Source: Castellaniella sp. UBA6218 (GTDB taxonomy: Bacteria > Pseudomonadota > Gammaproteobacteria > Burkholderiales > Burkholderiaceae_B). From it: a stretch of 8,135 nt of DNA. This document shows, piece by piece, positions 1 to 6,311 of the stretch. The notes beneath the pieces are model-generated. The model was not told the origin of the DNA. It ran no database searches and saw only the letters and a list, made by a program, of their open reading frames with translations. Within the stretch, counting starts at the first letter, position 1. The number at the start of each line of letters is the position of its first letter. The stretch is from contig DISE01000027.1 of NCBI GenBank assembly GCA_002421865.1, positions 1-8,135 of the forward strand, in the 5' to 3' direction. The position numbers were made by a program, and so were the translations under genes.

Positions 1-66
1 TCGGGGTGGTTGGCTTGCATGAGCGTCCCAGCGGTCTGAAATTAATGCCTGTACGCGACAAAGATT

Positions 67-143
67 TGGCAGGGGAGAAAGGAATCGAACCTTTCCATGC
101 CGGAATCAAAATCCGGTGCCTTAACCAGCTTGGCGATTCCCCA
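67..143 (-). tRNA. tRNA-Gln (anticodon TTG)
   Basis: Read on the minus strand, the 77 bases fold as a complete cloverleaf. The anticodon stem CCGGA/TCCGG encloses the loop TTTTGAT, giving anticodon TTG (glutamine, CAA/CAG codons). The D arm is closed by GCC/GGC and the T arm by AAAGG/CCTTT around TTCGATT. The 3' CCA is encoded (67-69) and the discriminator base is G. Starting with U1 followed by GGGG is typical of bacterial tRNA-Gln. Two acceptor positions are not Watson-Crick: U1 faces U72 and A7 faces C66, although C66 could instead pair with G48 and lengthen the T stem. The 5' end lies only 5 bases after the ispE stop codon, so the tRNA is probably processed from the ispE transcript. Confidence 0.96.
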
Positions 144-148
144 ATAAT

Positions 149-1060
149 TCAATCAGCGACCCAGCCAAACAACGGGTGATCATCCAGGCCCTGGCAGATC
201 CAGGACCCTTCGATCGCCCCATCGGGCGGGTTTTTCATTTTACTGATTATTCGGTCCCGGTGCATCCCGGCCTGGGCCGCGTCCTGGAATTCCGCGAACA
301 GGCACGAACCCGAACCTGTCATGCGGACTTCGACTGTCGCGTGTTCCGTGCCTTGCATCGCCTGCGCAAGCCTGGCGATATCCGGATGCTGCCGAAAGAC
401 CACGGCTTCCAGGTCGTTGCGCCCGAAAAACTCGCCTGCGCCGCACCCTGTTTGCCAATCAGTAAAGACCGCAATTTTTACCGATCCGGAATTTCTTGTC
501 AAATCGGGATCGCGAAACACATCCGCCGTCGCCACGTGGGCGAACGGGCGCACGATCCAATAGGCCCGTCCGGGCAGGTTCACGGCCGTCAGGTCCTCGC
601 CCACGCCCTCGGCGAAGGCCGCGCGACCAAAGACGAAGACCGGCACGTCCGCGCCCAGCGTCAGAGCCAGGCGCATCAGCTCGGCGCGCGTCAGGCCGGT
701 GCCCCACAGACGGTTCAGTGCGATCAGCGTCGTGGCCGCATCGCTGGACCCGCCGCCCAGGCCGCCACCGGCGGGAATGTGCTTGTCATAGCGGATGCGC
801 GCGCCCCGCCGCGCGCCCGTGGCCCGCTGCAGGGCGTGGGCGGCGCGCAGCACCAGGTCCTGGTCGGCCGGCAGCCCTGCCAGACCCTCGCCCTCGCGCA
901 GGATCGCGCCGTCGGCCGTGGCCTCGAAATCCAGGGTGTCGCACAGGTCCACGAAACGGAAGACCGTCTGCAGCAAGTGATAGCCGTCGGGACGCCGCCC
1001 CACCACATGCAGGAACAGGTTGAGCTTGGCCGGAGCCGGCACGTCGTACAGGGCCGCCAT
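149..1060 (-). CDS. ispE: 4-diphosphocytidyl-2-C-methyl-D-erythritol kinase (IspE)
   Basis: The 303-residue product is a GHMP-family kinase that phosphorylates the 2-hydroxyl of CDP-methylerythritol with ATP, the fourth step of the cytosolic MEP pathway to isoprenoid precursors. The N-terminus has the family signature PAPAKLNLFLHVVGRRPDGYH with probable catalytic Lys12. The glycine-rich ATP-binding motif PAGGGLGGGSSDAATTL spans residues 96-112. LGADVP (135-140) carries the probable catalytic Asp138, and the GHMP C-terminal motif MTGSGSCLF is at 247-255. Length is normal for the family. The ATG is chosen because the family N-terminus begins there and GAAGGA (1070-1075) sits 9 bases upstream. 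That ribosome-binding site overlaps the lolB stop codon, which fits coupled translation in the TPR-lolB-ispE unit. Confidence 0.97.
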   Translation of the reverse strand: MAALYDVPAPAKLNLFLHVVGRRPDGYHLLQTVFRFVDLCDTLDFEATADGAILREGEGLAGLPADQDLVLRAAHALQRATGARRGARIRYDKHIPAGGGLGGGSSDAATTLIALNRLWGTGLTRAELMRLALTLGADVPVFVFGRAAFAEGVGEDLTAVNLPGRAYWIVRPFAHVATADVFRDPDLTRNSGSVKIAVFTDWQTGCGAGEFFGRNDLEAVVFRQHPDIARLAQAMQGTEHATVEVRMTGSGSCLFAEFQDAAQAGMHRDRIISKMKNPPDGAIEGSWICQGLDDHPLFGWVAD

Positions 1061-1073
1061 GCGCGTCGATCCT

Positions 1074-1640
1074 TCAGGACCGGTCCACGATCAGTTGAAG
1101 GCGCCACTGCCCCTGATCGTCCAGGCGCGTCAGGCGCACGCGCCCGGGCCCCTGGTCGTCGTAGTCCGACAGGCGCACGTCCCAGCCGTCCTGGCGCAGC
1201 GACGTCAGGCGATCACGCCCGTCCCGCTGCGCATCGACGACGAGCCCCGGCGCGGGCTCTCCGCGCATCCAGTGCCGCAGGCCGGACACGGGCATGGGAT
1301 GACCCCAGACCAGGGCCAGCAGATCGTCCGGCGTGGGGGCCGATTCGCGGCTGCCATCGGCGCGTTCAAGCACGGACAGGCCGGGCTCGACCCGGATGCG
1401 GGCCAGCACGCTGCCCAGCGGAGAGACCAGATCCAGGCGCAGGACGCGGTCATCGTCGCGCCAGGAGAAACCGCCCTGGGCCGCGTAGGGCGCGGCGCCC
1501 GCCGGCTGCAGATTCACCGCGAAGCGGCCCTGCCGCTCGAAGGCGGTCCCCTGGCCGCCGATCCGCTGGGGCGCGGCGCAGGCGGCCAGCAGACCGGCCA
1601 GCGCCAATGCCGGCCAGACACGCCGCAGGCGCGCAATCAT
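1074..1640 (-). CDS. lolB: Outer-membrane lipoprotein receptor LolB
   Basis: The 188-residue product is LolB, which receives lipoproteins from periplasmic LolA and inserts them into the inner leaflet of the outer membrane. The N-terminus is a lipoprotein signal: positively charged MIARLRR, a hydrophobic core, then lipobox LAAC with the lipidated cysteine at residue 21. The SPLGSVLARI segment at residues 73-82 is characteristic of the LolB fold. The length is close to other LolB proteins. The ATG at 1640 is preferred over upstream alternatives because it places the signal peptide at the N-terminus; reading further upstream adds sequence that is antisense-like and lacks a signal. The start overlaps the TGA of the TPR gene in an ATGA arrangement, and no strong ribosome-binding site is visible, so translation is probably coupled. 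The position just before ispE is a widespread proteobacterial order. Confidence 0.95.
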   Translation of the reverse strand: MIARLRRVWPALALAGLLAACAAPQRIGGQGTAFERQGRFAVNLQPAGAAPYAAQGGFSWRDDDRVLRLDLVSPLGSVLARIRVEPGLSVLERADGSRESAPTPDDLLALVWGHPMPVSGLRHWMRGEPAPGLVVDAQRDGRDRLTSLRQDGWDVRLSDYDDQGPGRVRLTRLDDQGQWRLQLIVDRS

Positions 1641-3412
1641 GGCAACTTGACCCCCAGGCGGTCCAGCGTTTCCTTCAGGGCCGCGCTGTCGGGGTCGGCC
1701 TTGCGGCCTTCGGCCCAGATGCGGCGCGCCTCGTCGTGGCGGCCCAGCGCCCACAGGGTCTCGCCCAGGTGCGCGGCCACGTCGGCGGCGGGCAACTGGT
1801 CATAGGAGCGGCGCAGGTATTCCAGCGCCCCCTGGTAATCGCGGATGCGGAACAAATACCAGCCCACGCTGTCCAGGATGTAGGCGCTGTCGGGGTCGAG
1901 TTCGAGCGCCCGTTCCAGCAAGCCGCGCGCCTCGTCCAGGTTCCGGTTCTGCTCGACGTAGGTGTAACCCAGCGAGTTGTAGGCGTTCGCGTTGTCGGGA
2001 TCGAGCTCGATCACGCGGCGCATCAGTCTCTCGAATTCTTCCGTCTTGCCCTGCTGGTGCAGCAGCATGCCCAGGTCGTACTTGATTTCGGGCGTGTCGG
2101 GCATTTCCAGGTCGGCCGCCTTGAGGAGATCGACCGCCTGGTCGGTACGCCCCGCGTCCCGGTAGATGGAGGCCAGGGTCAGGCGCAGGACGGCCCGCTC
2201 GCGCCTGTCGGCGGGCTTGATGGCGTCCAGGATCGCCCGCGACTGGCTCAGGTCGCCCAGCTTGCCGTACAGCACGGCCTCGTGGGTGCGCGCCTGGAAA
2301 AGCAGCGTCGGCTCGTCGATGCTGCGCAACTGGCGGATGGCCTCGCGCAGGTCGTTCTGACGTTCGGCGATCTGCACCAGCAGCAGCCGCGCGTCGGACA
2401 CGTCGGCCTGGGCGTTGGTGGCGCCGTCGCGGACGGCCTTGCGCCGCTGTTGCTGGATCGTGATGTACTGGTTCAGCAGGGACTTCGCCTCGTCGTAGCG
2501 TCCGGCCCGGGCGTTGACCTCGGCCTCGGTGTAGAGCAGATCGAAGTCTTCCGGGGCGCGCCGGCGCATGCGGTCCAGCAGGTTCAGAGCCTCGTCGAAC
2601 GAGCCCATCCCGGTCAGGCGGCTGACCAGCAGCAGTTGCAGGCCGCGCCGGTCGGGGTGGCTGTCCAGGAAGGCGTAGGTCTCCTTGACGGCCCGGACGG
2701 GTTCGACCCGCAGGCCGTATTCCAGCACCCGCTGGGCGGCGTCCTGGGAATCCGGATCCAGCGCCTGGGCGCGGCGGGCCTCGTCGACGGCGCGCACGGG
2801 CTCGCCCGCCGCCCAGGCGGCATCGGCCAGTGCCAGGCGGGCCAGCGCCGAGGTGCCGGAAACGCCCGCCAGCGCCTTGTCCAGCACATCCAGGGCCAGA
2901 CGCTTGTCCGTCATCTTGGAAACGATGCCGGCCGCCTGGACGACGGCCTGGTCCTGATCGTCGGCCGAGGCGATGCGGCGCGACAGCGTCTGGGCCAGGC
3001 CATCGGTCTGGCCGCTGGAGGCCGACAGCGCCAGGGAGGCGGCCACTGCTTCGGGGTTGGATGGATCCAGAGAGGCCCATTCGCGGGCCGAGCGCAGCGC
3101 CAGCGCCAGATTGCGCCCGGTCATGGACATCTGGAAGGCGCGGTGCGCCAGCCGGGGATCCAGCGTGTCGTGCGCCAGGGACAGGAGTTCCTGTGCGGCG
3201 TCGTCGTATTGCCCGCGCTGAGCGGACAGTTCGGCCACCAGCAGGCGGTACAGCAGTTCGGGGGTGAGATTGACGGCGGGCGGCTCGCCGCTACGCAGAT
3301 GAATGGTCTCGACCGGATCGGCCGGCACGGCTGCGGGAGGCGCAGCCCACGCCGTCTCGTGTGCGGCTGCCAGCGCCAGCACCACGGGAATCACGGAAGC
3401 GGGAAATCTCAT
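1637..3412 (-). CDS. Exported TPR-repeat protein, positional counterpart of Pseudomonas LbcA
   Basis: The 591-residue product is built mostly of tetratricopeptide-type helical pairs. The clearest repeats are at roughly residues 440-475, 476-508 and 510-545, with more degenerate repeats from about 50 onward (for example 270-315 and 405-440). Such solenoids are protein-binding scaffolds. The chosen ATG gives a type I signal peptide (MRFPASVIPVVLALAAAH, then a likely cut after AWA at residue 23), so the protein is predicted to be periplasmic. An in-frame ATG at 3467-3469 adds 19 residues, including two cysteines, but would bury the signal peptide. Neither start has a good ribosome-binding site. 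In Pseudomonas aeruginosa the TPR gene beside lolB and ispE encodes LbcA, the outer-membrane lipoprotein partner of the CtpA protease. Equivalence here is inferred from gene order and architecture only. Confidence 0.93.
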   Translation of the reverse strand: MRFPASVIPVVLALAAAHETAWAAPPAAVPADPVETIHLRSGEPPAVNLTPELLYRLLVAELSAQRGQYDDAAQELLSLAHDTLDPRLAHRAFQMSMTGRNLALALRSAREWASLDPSNPEAVAASLALSASSGQTDGLAQTLSRRIASADDQDQAVVQAAGIVSKMTDKRLALDVLDKALAGVSGTSALARLALADAAWAAGEPVRAVDEARRAQALDPDSQDAAQRVLEYGLRVEPVRAVKETYAFLDSHPDRRGLQLLLVSRLTGMGSFDEALNLLDRMRRRAPEDFDLLYTEAEVNARAGRYDEAKSLLNQYITIQQQRRKAVRDGATNAQADVSDARLLLVQIAERQNDLREAIRQLRSIDEPTLLFQARTHEAVLYGKLGDLSQSRAILDAIKPADRRERAVLRLTLASIYRDAGRTDQAVDLLKAADLEMPDTPEIKYDLGMLLHQQGKTEEFERLMRRVIELDPDNANAYNSLGYTYVEQNRNLDEARGLLERALELDPDSAYILDSVGWYLFRIRDYQGALEYLRRSYDQLPAADVAAHLGETLWALGRHDEARRIWAEGRKADPDSAALKETLDRLGVKLP

Positions 3413-3497
3413 TTGCGGTAACCATGGCCGGAACGCAGGACAAAACCGCGTCTGGTGGCAAAATTGCATCGTCGAAAGTGGATGTTATCACCCCGCC
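3413..3497. promoter_or_regulatory. Divergent promoter region between the TPR-lolB-ispE unit and mutM
   Basis: These 85 bases separate two divergent start codons and must hold the 5' signals of both transcripts, unless promoters lie inside the genes. For mutM a weak pair is visible: TTGCAT (3464-3469), then 16 bases, then TATCAC (3486-3491). For the leftward unit I see only poor matches, such as GATAAC read on the minus strand at 3484-3489. No operator-like dyad is evident. The region assignment is safer than the individual boxes. Confidence 0.35.
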
Positions 3498-4325
3498 ATG
3501 CCGGAACTGCCAGAAGTCGAAACAACCCGTCGTGGAATTGCCACGATCATGCCCGGACGCGTCCTGCGGCGCCTGATCGTGCATGAACCCCGCCTGCGAT
3601 GGCCCGTGCCGGACGACCTGCCGGACCAGGTCCGCGACGCCCAGGTGCTGGCCTGCGAACGGCGGGGGAAATACCTGCTGATCCGGTTTGCGCGAGGCAC
3701 GCAGATCGTGCACCTGGGCATGTCCGGTTCTCTGCGGCGGGTGCCGATGGACGAGCCGCCGCGCAAGCACGACCATGTGGAATGGCTGTTCGACGAGGCC
3801 CGCTTCCTGCTGCATGACCCGCGCCGCTTCGGCGCCGTCCTGTGGCACCCGGCCGGAGCCGGCCCGATCGAGGCCCATCCGCTGCTGGCCGGCCTGGGCG
3901 TCGAGCCCTTCGACCCGGCCTTCACGCCGGAAGTCCTGCACGCAGGACTGCGCGGGCGCCGCCAGTCGGTCAAGCAGCTGCTGCTGGGCGGGAGGATCGT
4001 CGTGGGCGTGGGCAACATCTACGCGTCCGAATCGCTGTTCCTGGCCGGCATCGACCCGCGTCTGCCGGGCGGCCGTCTGTCGCGCCCGCGCTGCGCGCGG
4101 CTGCACGCCGCGATCCTGACGACCCTGGGTCAGGCGCTGGAATCGGGTGGCAGCACGCTGCGCGACTACGTCAACGCCCAGGGCGCGCCGGGCGCATATT
4201 TCACGCTGCACGCGGCCGTCTACGAACGCGAGGGCCGGCCCTGCCCGCGCTGCGCCGCATCGATCCGGCGCATCGTCCAGGGCCAGCGCGCCACTTATTT
4301 CTGCCCGGGCTGCCAGAAACGTTGA
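3498..4325 (+). CDS. mutM: Formamidopyrimidine-DNA glycosylase (Fpg/MutM)
   Basis: The 275-residue product is the bifunctional glycosylase/AP lyase that removes 8-oxoguanine and ring-opened purines from DNA. It starts MPELPEVET, so after Met removal Pro2 is the Schiff-base nucleophile, with Glu3 and Glu6 in the active site. Lys58 lies in RRGKYLL. The helix-two-turn-helix DNA-binding segment is marked by VGVGNIYASE (residues 171-180). The C-terminal zinc finger has Cys249, Cys252, Cys269 and Cys272, and Arg264 sits in the beta-hairpin loop that inserts into DNA. All key residues are intact. The start is fixed by the need for Pro2; a longer reading frame runs upstream but overlaps the divergent TPR gene. 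No Shine-Dalgarno sequence precedes the ATG. The gene stands alone and converges on the RidA-like gene with a 25-base gap. Confidence 0.98.
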   Translation: MPELPEVETTRRGIATIMPGRVLRRLIVHEPRLRWPVPDDLPDQVRDAQVLACERRGKYLLIRFARGTQIVHLGMSGSLRRVPMDEPPRKHDHVEWLFDEARFLLHDPRRFGAVLWHPAGAGPIEAHPLLAGLGVEPFDPAFTPEVLHAGLRGRRQSVKQLLLGGRIVVGVGNIYASESLFLAGIDPRLPGGRLSRPRCARLHAAILTTLGQALESGGSTLRDYVNAQGAPGAYFTLHAAVYEREGRPCPRCAASIRRIVQGQRATYFCPGCQKR

Positions 4326-4350
4326 TTGACTTCCGCCCGGGCTGCCGGAT

Positions 4351-4698
4351 TCAATTGATCGCGGCGACGATGATCACTTCGAACTTCAGCCCGGGCGCGG
4401 CCAGACGAGCCTCGCCCGTGGCGCGGGTCGGCGGGTTGGCCGGGTCGATCCAGGCCTCCCAGACGGGATTCATGGCTTCGAAATCAGCCATGTCGGCCAG
4501 CCAGATCGTGGCCTGCAGGATGCGGGATTTGTGGCTGCCGACCTGGGCCAGCAGGCGGTCGACCTCGGCCAGCGCCGTACGCGCCTGGGCCTGGATGTCG
4601 TCGCCCTCGTGGCCCACCTGGCCCGACAGGTAGACAGTGTTGCCGTGGACGACGGCTCCGCTCATGCGGGGGCCGGGTTCGATGCGCTGAATGGTCAT
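4351..4698 (-). CDS. RidA/YjgF-family protein, YoaB-like
   Basis: The 115-residue product belongs to the RidA superfamily (YjgF/YER057c/UK114), small trimeric proteins; RidA itself hydrolyses reactive enamine/imine intermediates such as 2-aminoacrylate to ketoacids. Recognisable segments are the MTIQRIEPGPRMS start, the GNTVYLSGQVG strand, the central ATIWLADMADFEAMNPVW and the C-terminal KFEVIIVAA. Arg92 in PPTRATGEARL aligns with the catalytic Arg105 of E. coli RidA, and Glu107 with its Glu120, so imine hydrolysis is possible. The whole sequence is closer to E. coli YoaB than to RidA itself, so the physiological substrate is uncertain. The ATG at 4698 has GGAAG (4707-4711) 8 bases upstream; a TTG five codons earlier is less likely. 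A good -10-like TATGAT lies 35 bases upstream. Confidence 0.92.
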   Translation of the reverse strand: MTIQRIEPGPRMSGAVVHGNTVYLSGQVGHEGDDIQAQARTALAEVDRLLAQVGSHKSRILQATIWLADMADFEAMNPVWEAWIDPANPPTRATGEARLAAPGLKFEVIIVAAIN

Positions 4699-4733
4699 GA
4701 AGGCAGCTTCCAATGTGAGTGAAGGAAGGCGCC

Positions 4734-4739
4734 ATCATA
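4734..4739 (-). promoter_or_regulatory. Candidate -10 box for the RidA-like gene
   Basis: On the minus strand the sequence is TATGAT, five of six matches to the sigma-70 -10 consensus, placed 35 bases before the RidA-like ATG. The 16-18 bases further upstream give no recognisable -35 box (the region is GC-rich), so the call rests on one hexamer. The 103-base gap to the upstream FAD-enzyme gene is long enough for an independent promoter. Confidence 0.3.
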
Positions 4740-4801
4740 GCCCGGAACCCTGACGGCGCGGCTCGCCGGCGGGCATGACCGGACGCGGCGCGGGGACCCG
4801 T

Positions 4802-6220
4802 TCAGGCGGTCCCCAGCACCTTGCCCGGATTCATGACCCCCTGAGGATCCAGGGCCGCCTTGACACGATGCATCAGGGCCATTTCCACCGGATCCTTGTA
4901 GCGCGGCAGCACGTCGCGCTTGAGCTGCCCCACCCCGTGTTCCGCGCTGATCGAACCGCCCACCGCGTGCACACGCTCGTGCACCAGCTCGTAGACCGCG
5001 TCCTGACGCGCCAGCAGCTGGCCTTCGGCCCAGTCCGCCCCGCGCGCAACGTTGTAGTGCAGGTTGCCGTCGCCCAGATGACCGAAGATCACGTGACGGA
5101 TCCCGGGGAACGCAGCCTGCAGCGCGGCGTTGGTGCCCAGGACGAACTCGGTCATGCGCGACACCGGAATCGAAACGTCGTGCTTGATGCTCTTGCCGGA
5201 TTCTTTTTCGGCCAGGGGGATGCTTTCGCGCAGATGCCACAAGGCGTGACTTTGCGCCATGGATTCGGCGATCACCGCGTCAAGGACGACGCCGGCCTCG
5301 ATGGCATCGCCCACCACGACCTCGAAGCGCTCGCGGGCATGGGCCTCGGATTCGCTGTCCGACAGCTCCAGCAGCGCGTACCAGGGCATGTCGGCCGACG
5401 GGCCTTCGAAGGGCAGGCGCTGCTGCGGGAAGCAGCGCACCACGTCCTGGAGGCAATCGCCCGCCATCAGTTCGAAGCCGGTCAGCGAGGCGCCCAGGCC
5501 CGCGCGGGCGCGGCCCAGCATGGCGATGGCGGACTCGATCGAATCCAGGGCCAGCAGGGCGGTGCAGCGCGCCACCGGCAGCGGATGCAGCTTCAGCGTC
5601 GCCGCCGTGATCACGCCCAGCGTGCCCTCGCTGCCGATGAAGAGATCGCGCAGGTCGTAGCCGGTGTTGTCCTTGCGCAGACCGCGCAGACCGTGCCAGA
5701 TTTCGCCCTGGGCGGTGACGACTTCCAGCCCCAGGGCCAGTTCGCGCATGTTGCCGTAGCGCAGGACCTGGGTGCCGCCCGCATTGGTGGCCAGATTGCC
5801 GCCGATCGTGCAGCTGCCCTCGGCCGCCAGGCTGAGGGGAAACAGCCGGCCGGCCTCGCGCGCGGCCTGCTGCACGGATTGCAGGACGCAGCCCGCCTCG
5901 ACTTCCATCGTGTCGTTGTCGGTGTCGATGCCGCGGATCCGGTTCAGACGCTGCAGCGACAGGATCACCGCCCGGCCCGAATCGTCGGGCGTCGCCCCGC
6001 CGCACAGTCCCGTGTTGCCCCCCTGGGGAATCACGGGCAGTCCGGCCTGCGCGCACAGACGCACGACCGCCGCGACCTCGTCGACCGAGCCCGGCCGCAC
6101 CACGGCGAGCGACCGGCCACGATAGCGTTCGCGCCAGTCCGTTTCCCAGGGCAGCGCATCCGCCCCGGTCAGCACCTGCGCGGCGCCGACCGTCGCGCGC
6201 AAAGCATCCAGATGATCCAT
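4802..6220 (-). CDS. FAD-dependent 2-hydroxyacid dehydrogenase (GlcD / D-2-hydroxyglutarate dehydrogenase type)
   Basis: The 472-residue product has two domains. The N-terminal PCMH-type FAD-binding domain runs to about residue 215: VRPGSVDEV at 41-49, PQGGNTGLCGGA at 65-76, the TIGGNLATNAGGT flavin segment at 138-150 and LFIGSEGTLGVIT at 193-205. The C-terminal FAD-oxidase domain carries the substrate and metal site: Arg331, Lys346 (KHDVSIPV), His381 and His388 in GHLGDGNLHYN, and Glu427-His428 in SAEHGVG. These match the conserved metal and carboxylate ligands of D-2-hydroxyglutarate dehydrogenases, and the overall pattern resembles the Pseudomonas enzyme. D-lactate or glycolate is also possible in this family, so the substrate is unresolved. 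Electrons would go to an acceptor such as ETF or quinone. The ATG at 6220 was chosen because the family N-terminus begins there; upstream reading enters the divergent promoter region. The ribosome-binding site is weak. Confidence 0.94.
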   Translation of the reverse strand: MDHLDALRATVGAAQVLTGADALPWETDWRERYRGRSLAVVRPGSVDEVAAVVRLCAQAGLPVIPQGGNTGLCGGATPDDSGRAVILSLQRLNRIRGIDTDNDTMEVEAGCVLQSVQQAAREAGRLFPLSLAAEGSCTIGGNLATNAGGTQVLRYGNMRELALGLEVVTAQGEIWHGLRGLRKDNTGYDLRDLFIGSEGTLGVITAATLKLHPLPVARCTALLALDSIESAIAMLGRARAGLGASLTGFELMAGDCLQDVVRCFPQQRLPFEGPSADMPWYALLELSDSESEAHARERFEVVVGDAIEAGVVLDAVIAESMAQSHALWHLRESIPLAEKESGKSIKHDVSIPVSRMTEFVLGTNAALQAAFPGIRHVIFGHLGDGNLHYNVARGADWAEGQLLARQDAVYELVHERVHAVGGSISAEHGVGQLKRDVLPRYKDPVEMALMHRVKAALDPQGVMNPGKVLGTA

Positions 6221-6311
6221 GGCTTTCGTAGTCCCGCATCCTGCTGATGGAAAGAACCCTTGATTGTAATCGGCGATAATGGCGGCAGCCGATTTTTCCG
6301 CCGGAAACCCC
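6221..6311. promoter_or_regulatory. Divergent promoter region between the FAD dehydrogenase gene and algC
   Basis: This 91-base gap lies between two outward-facing start codons. On the minus strand TACAAT (6263-6268) matches five of six -10 positions. On the plus strand GATAAT (6275-6280) also matches five of six. Neither has a convincing -35 box at 16-18 bases. The two hexamers are 6 bases apart on opposite strands, so the promoters may be back to back and compete for polymerase. The stretch is noticeably more AT-rich than its surroundings. Confidence 0.4.
6268..6297 (+). promoter_or_regulatory. Small hairpin followed by a T run in the algC leader
   Basis: AATCGGC (6268-6274) and GCCGATT (6288-6294) form a perfect 7-bp inverted repeat around a 13-base loop, and five consecutive Ts run from 6293 to 6297. 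GGCGG in the loop (6281-6285) could instead pair with CCGCC (6298-6302), giving a mutually exclusive fold. The second fold ends directly before GGAAA (6303-6307), the only ribosome-binding-like sequence ahead of the algC ATG. The dyad could be an attenuator, a protein-binding site overlapping the two -10 hexamers, or chance. If transcription starts at the plus-strand GATAAT, the left arm would not be in the RNA, which favours a DNA-level role. Confidence 0.3.

Noticed and set aside
1..66. A possible start of another leftward gene (ATG at 18-20 on the minus strand).
   Set aside because: Only six codons remain before the edge and no ribosome-binding site or known N-terminus is visible. In relatives prs often follows this tRNA, but these codons do not match its usual start.
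67..143. tRNA-Gln as an integration (att) site.
   Set aside because: No copy of the tRNA 3' end and no integrase or phage-like gene is found in the window.
176..3421. A 1081-codon open reading frame on the plus strand.
   Set aside because: It lies entirely antisense to ispE, lolB and the TPR gene, all identified by family motifs. Its translation is low-complexity and shows no domain; long antisense frames are expected at this GC content.
3303..3497. A 65-residue N-terminal extension of MutM.
   Set aside because: MutM requires proline at position 2 after the initiator Met, and the extension would overlap the divergent TPR gene.
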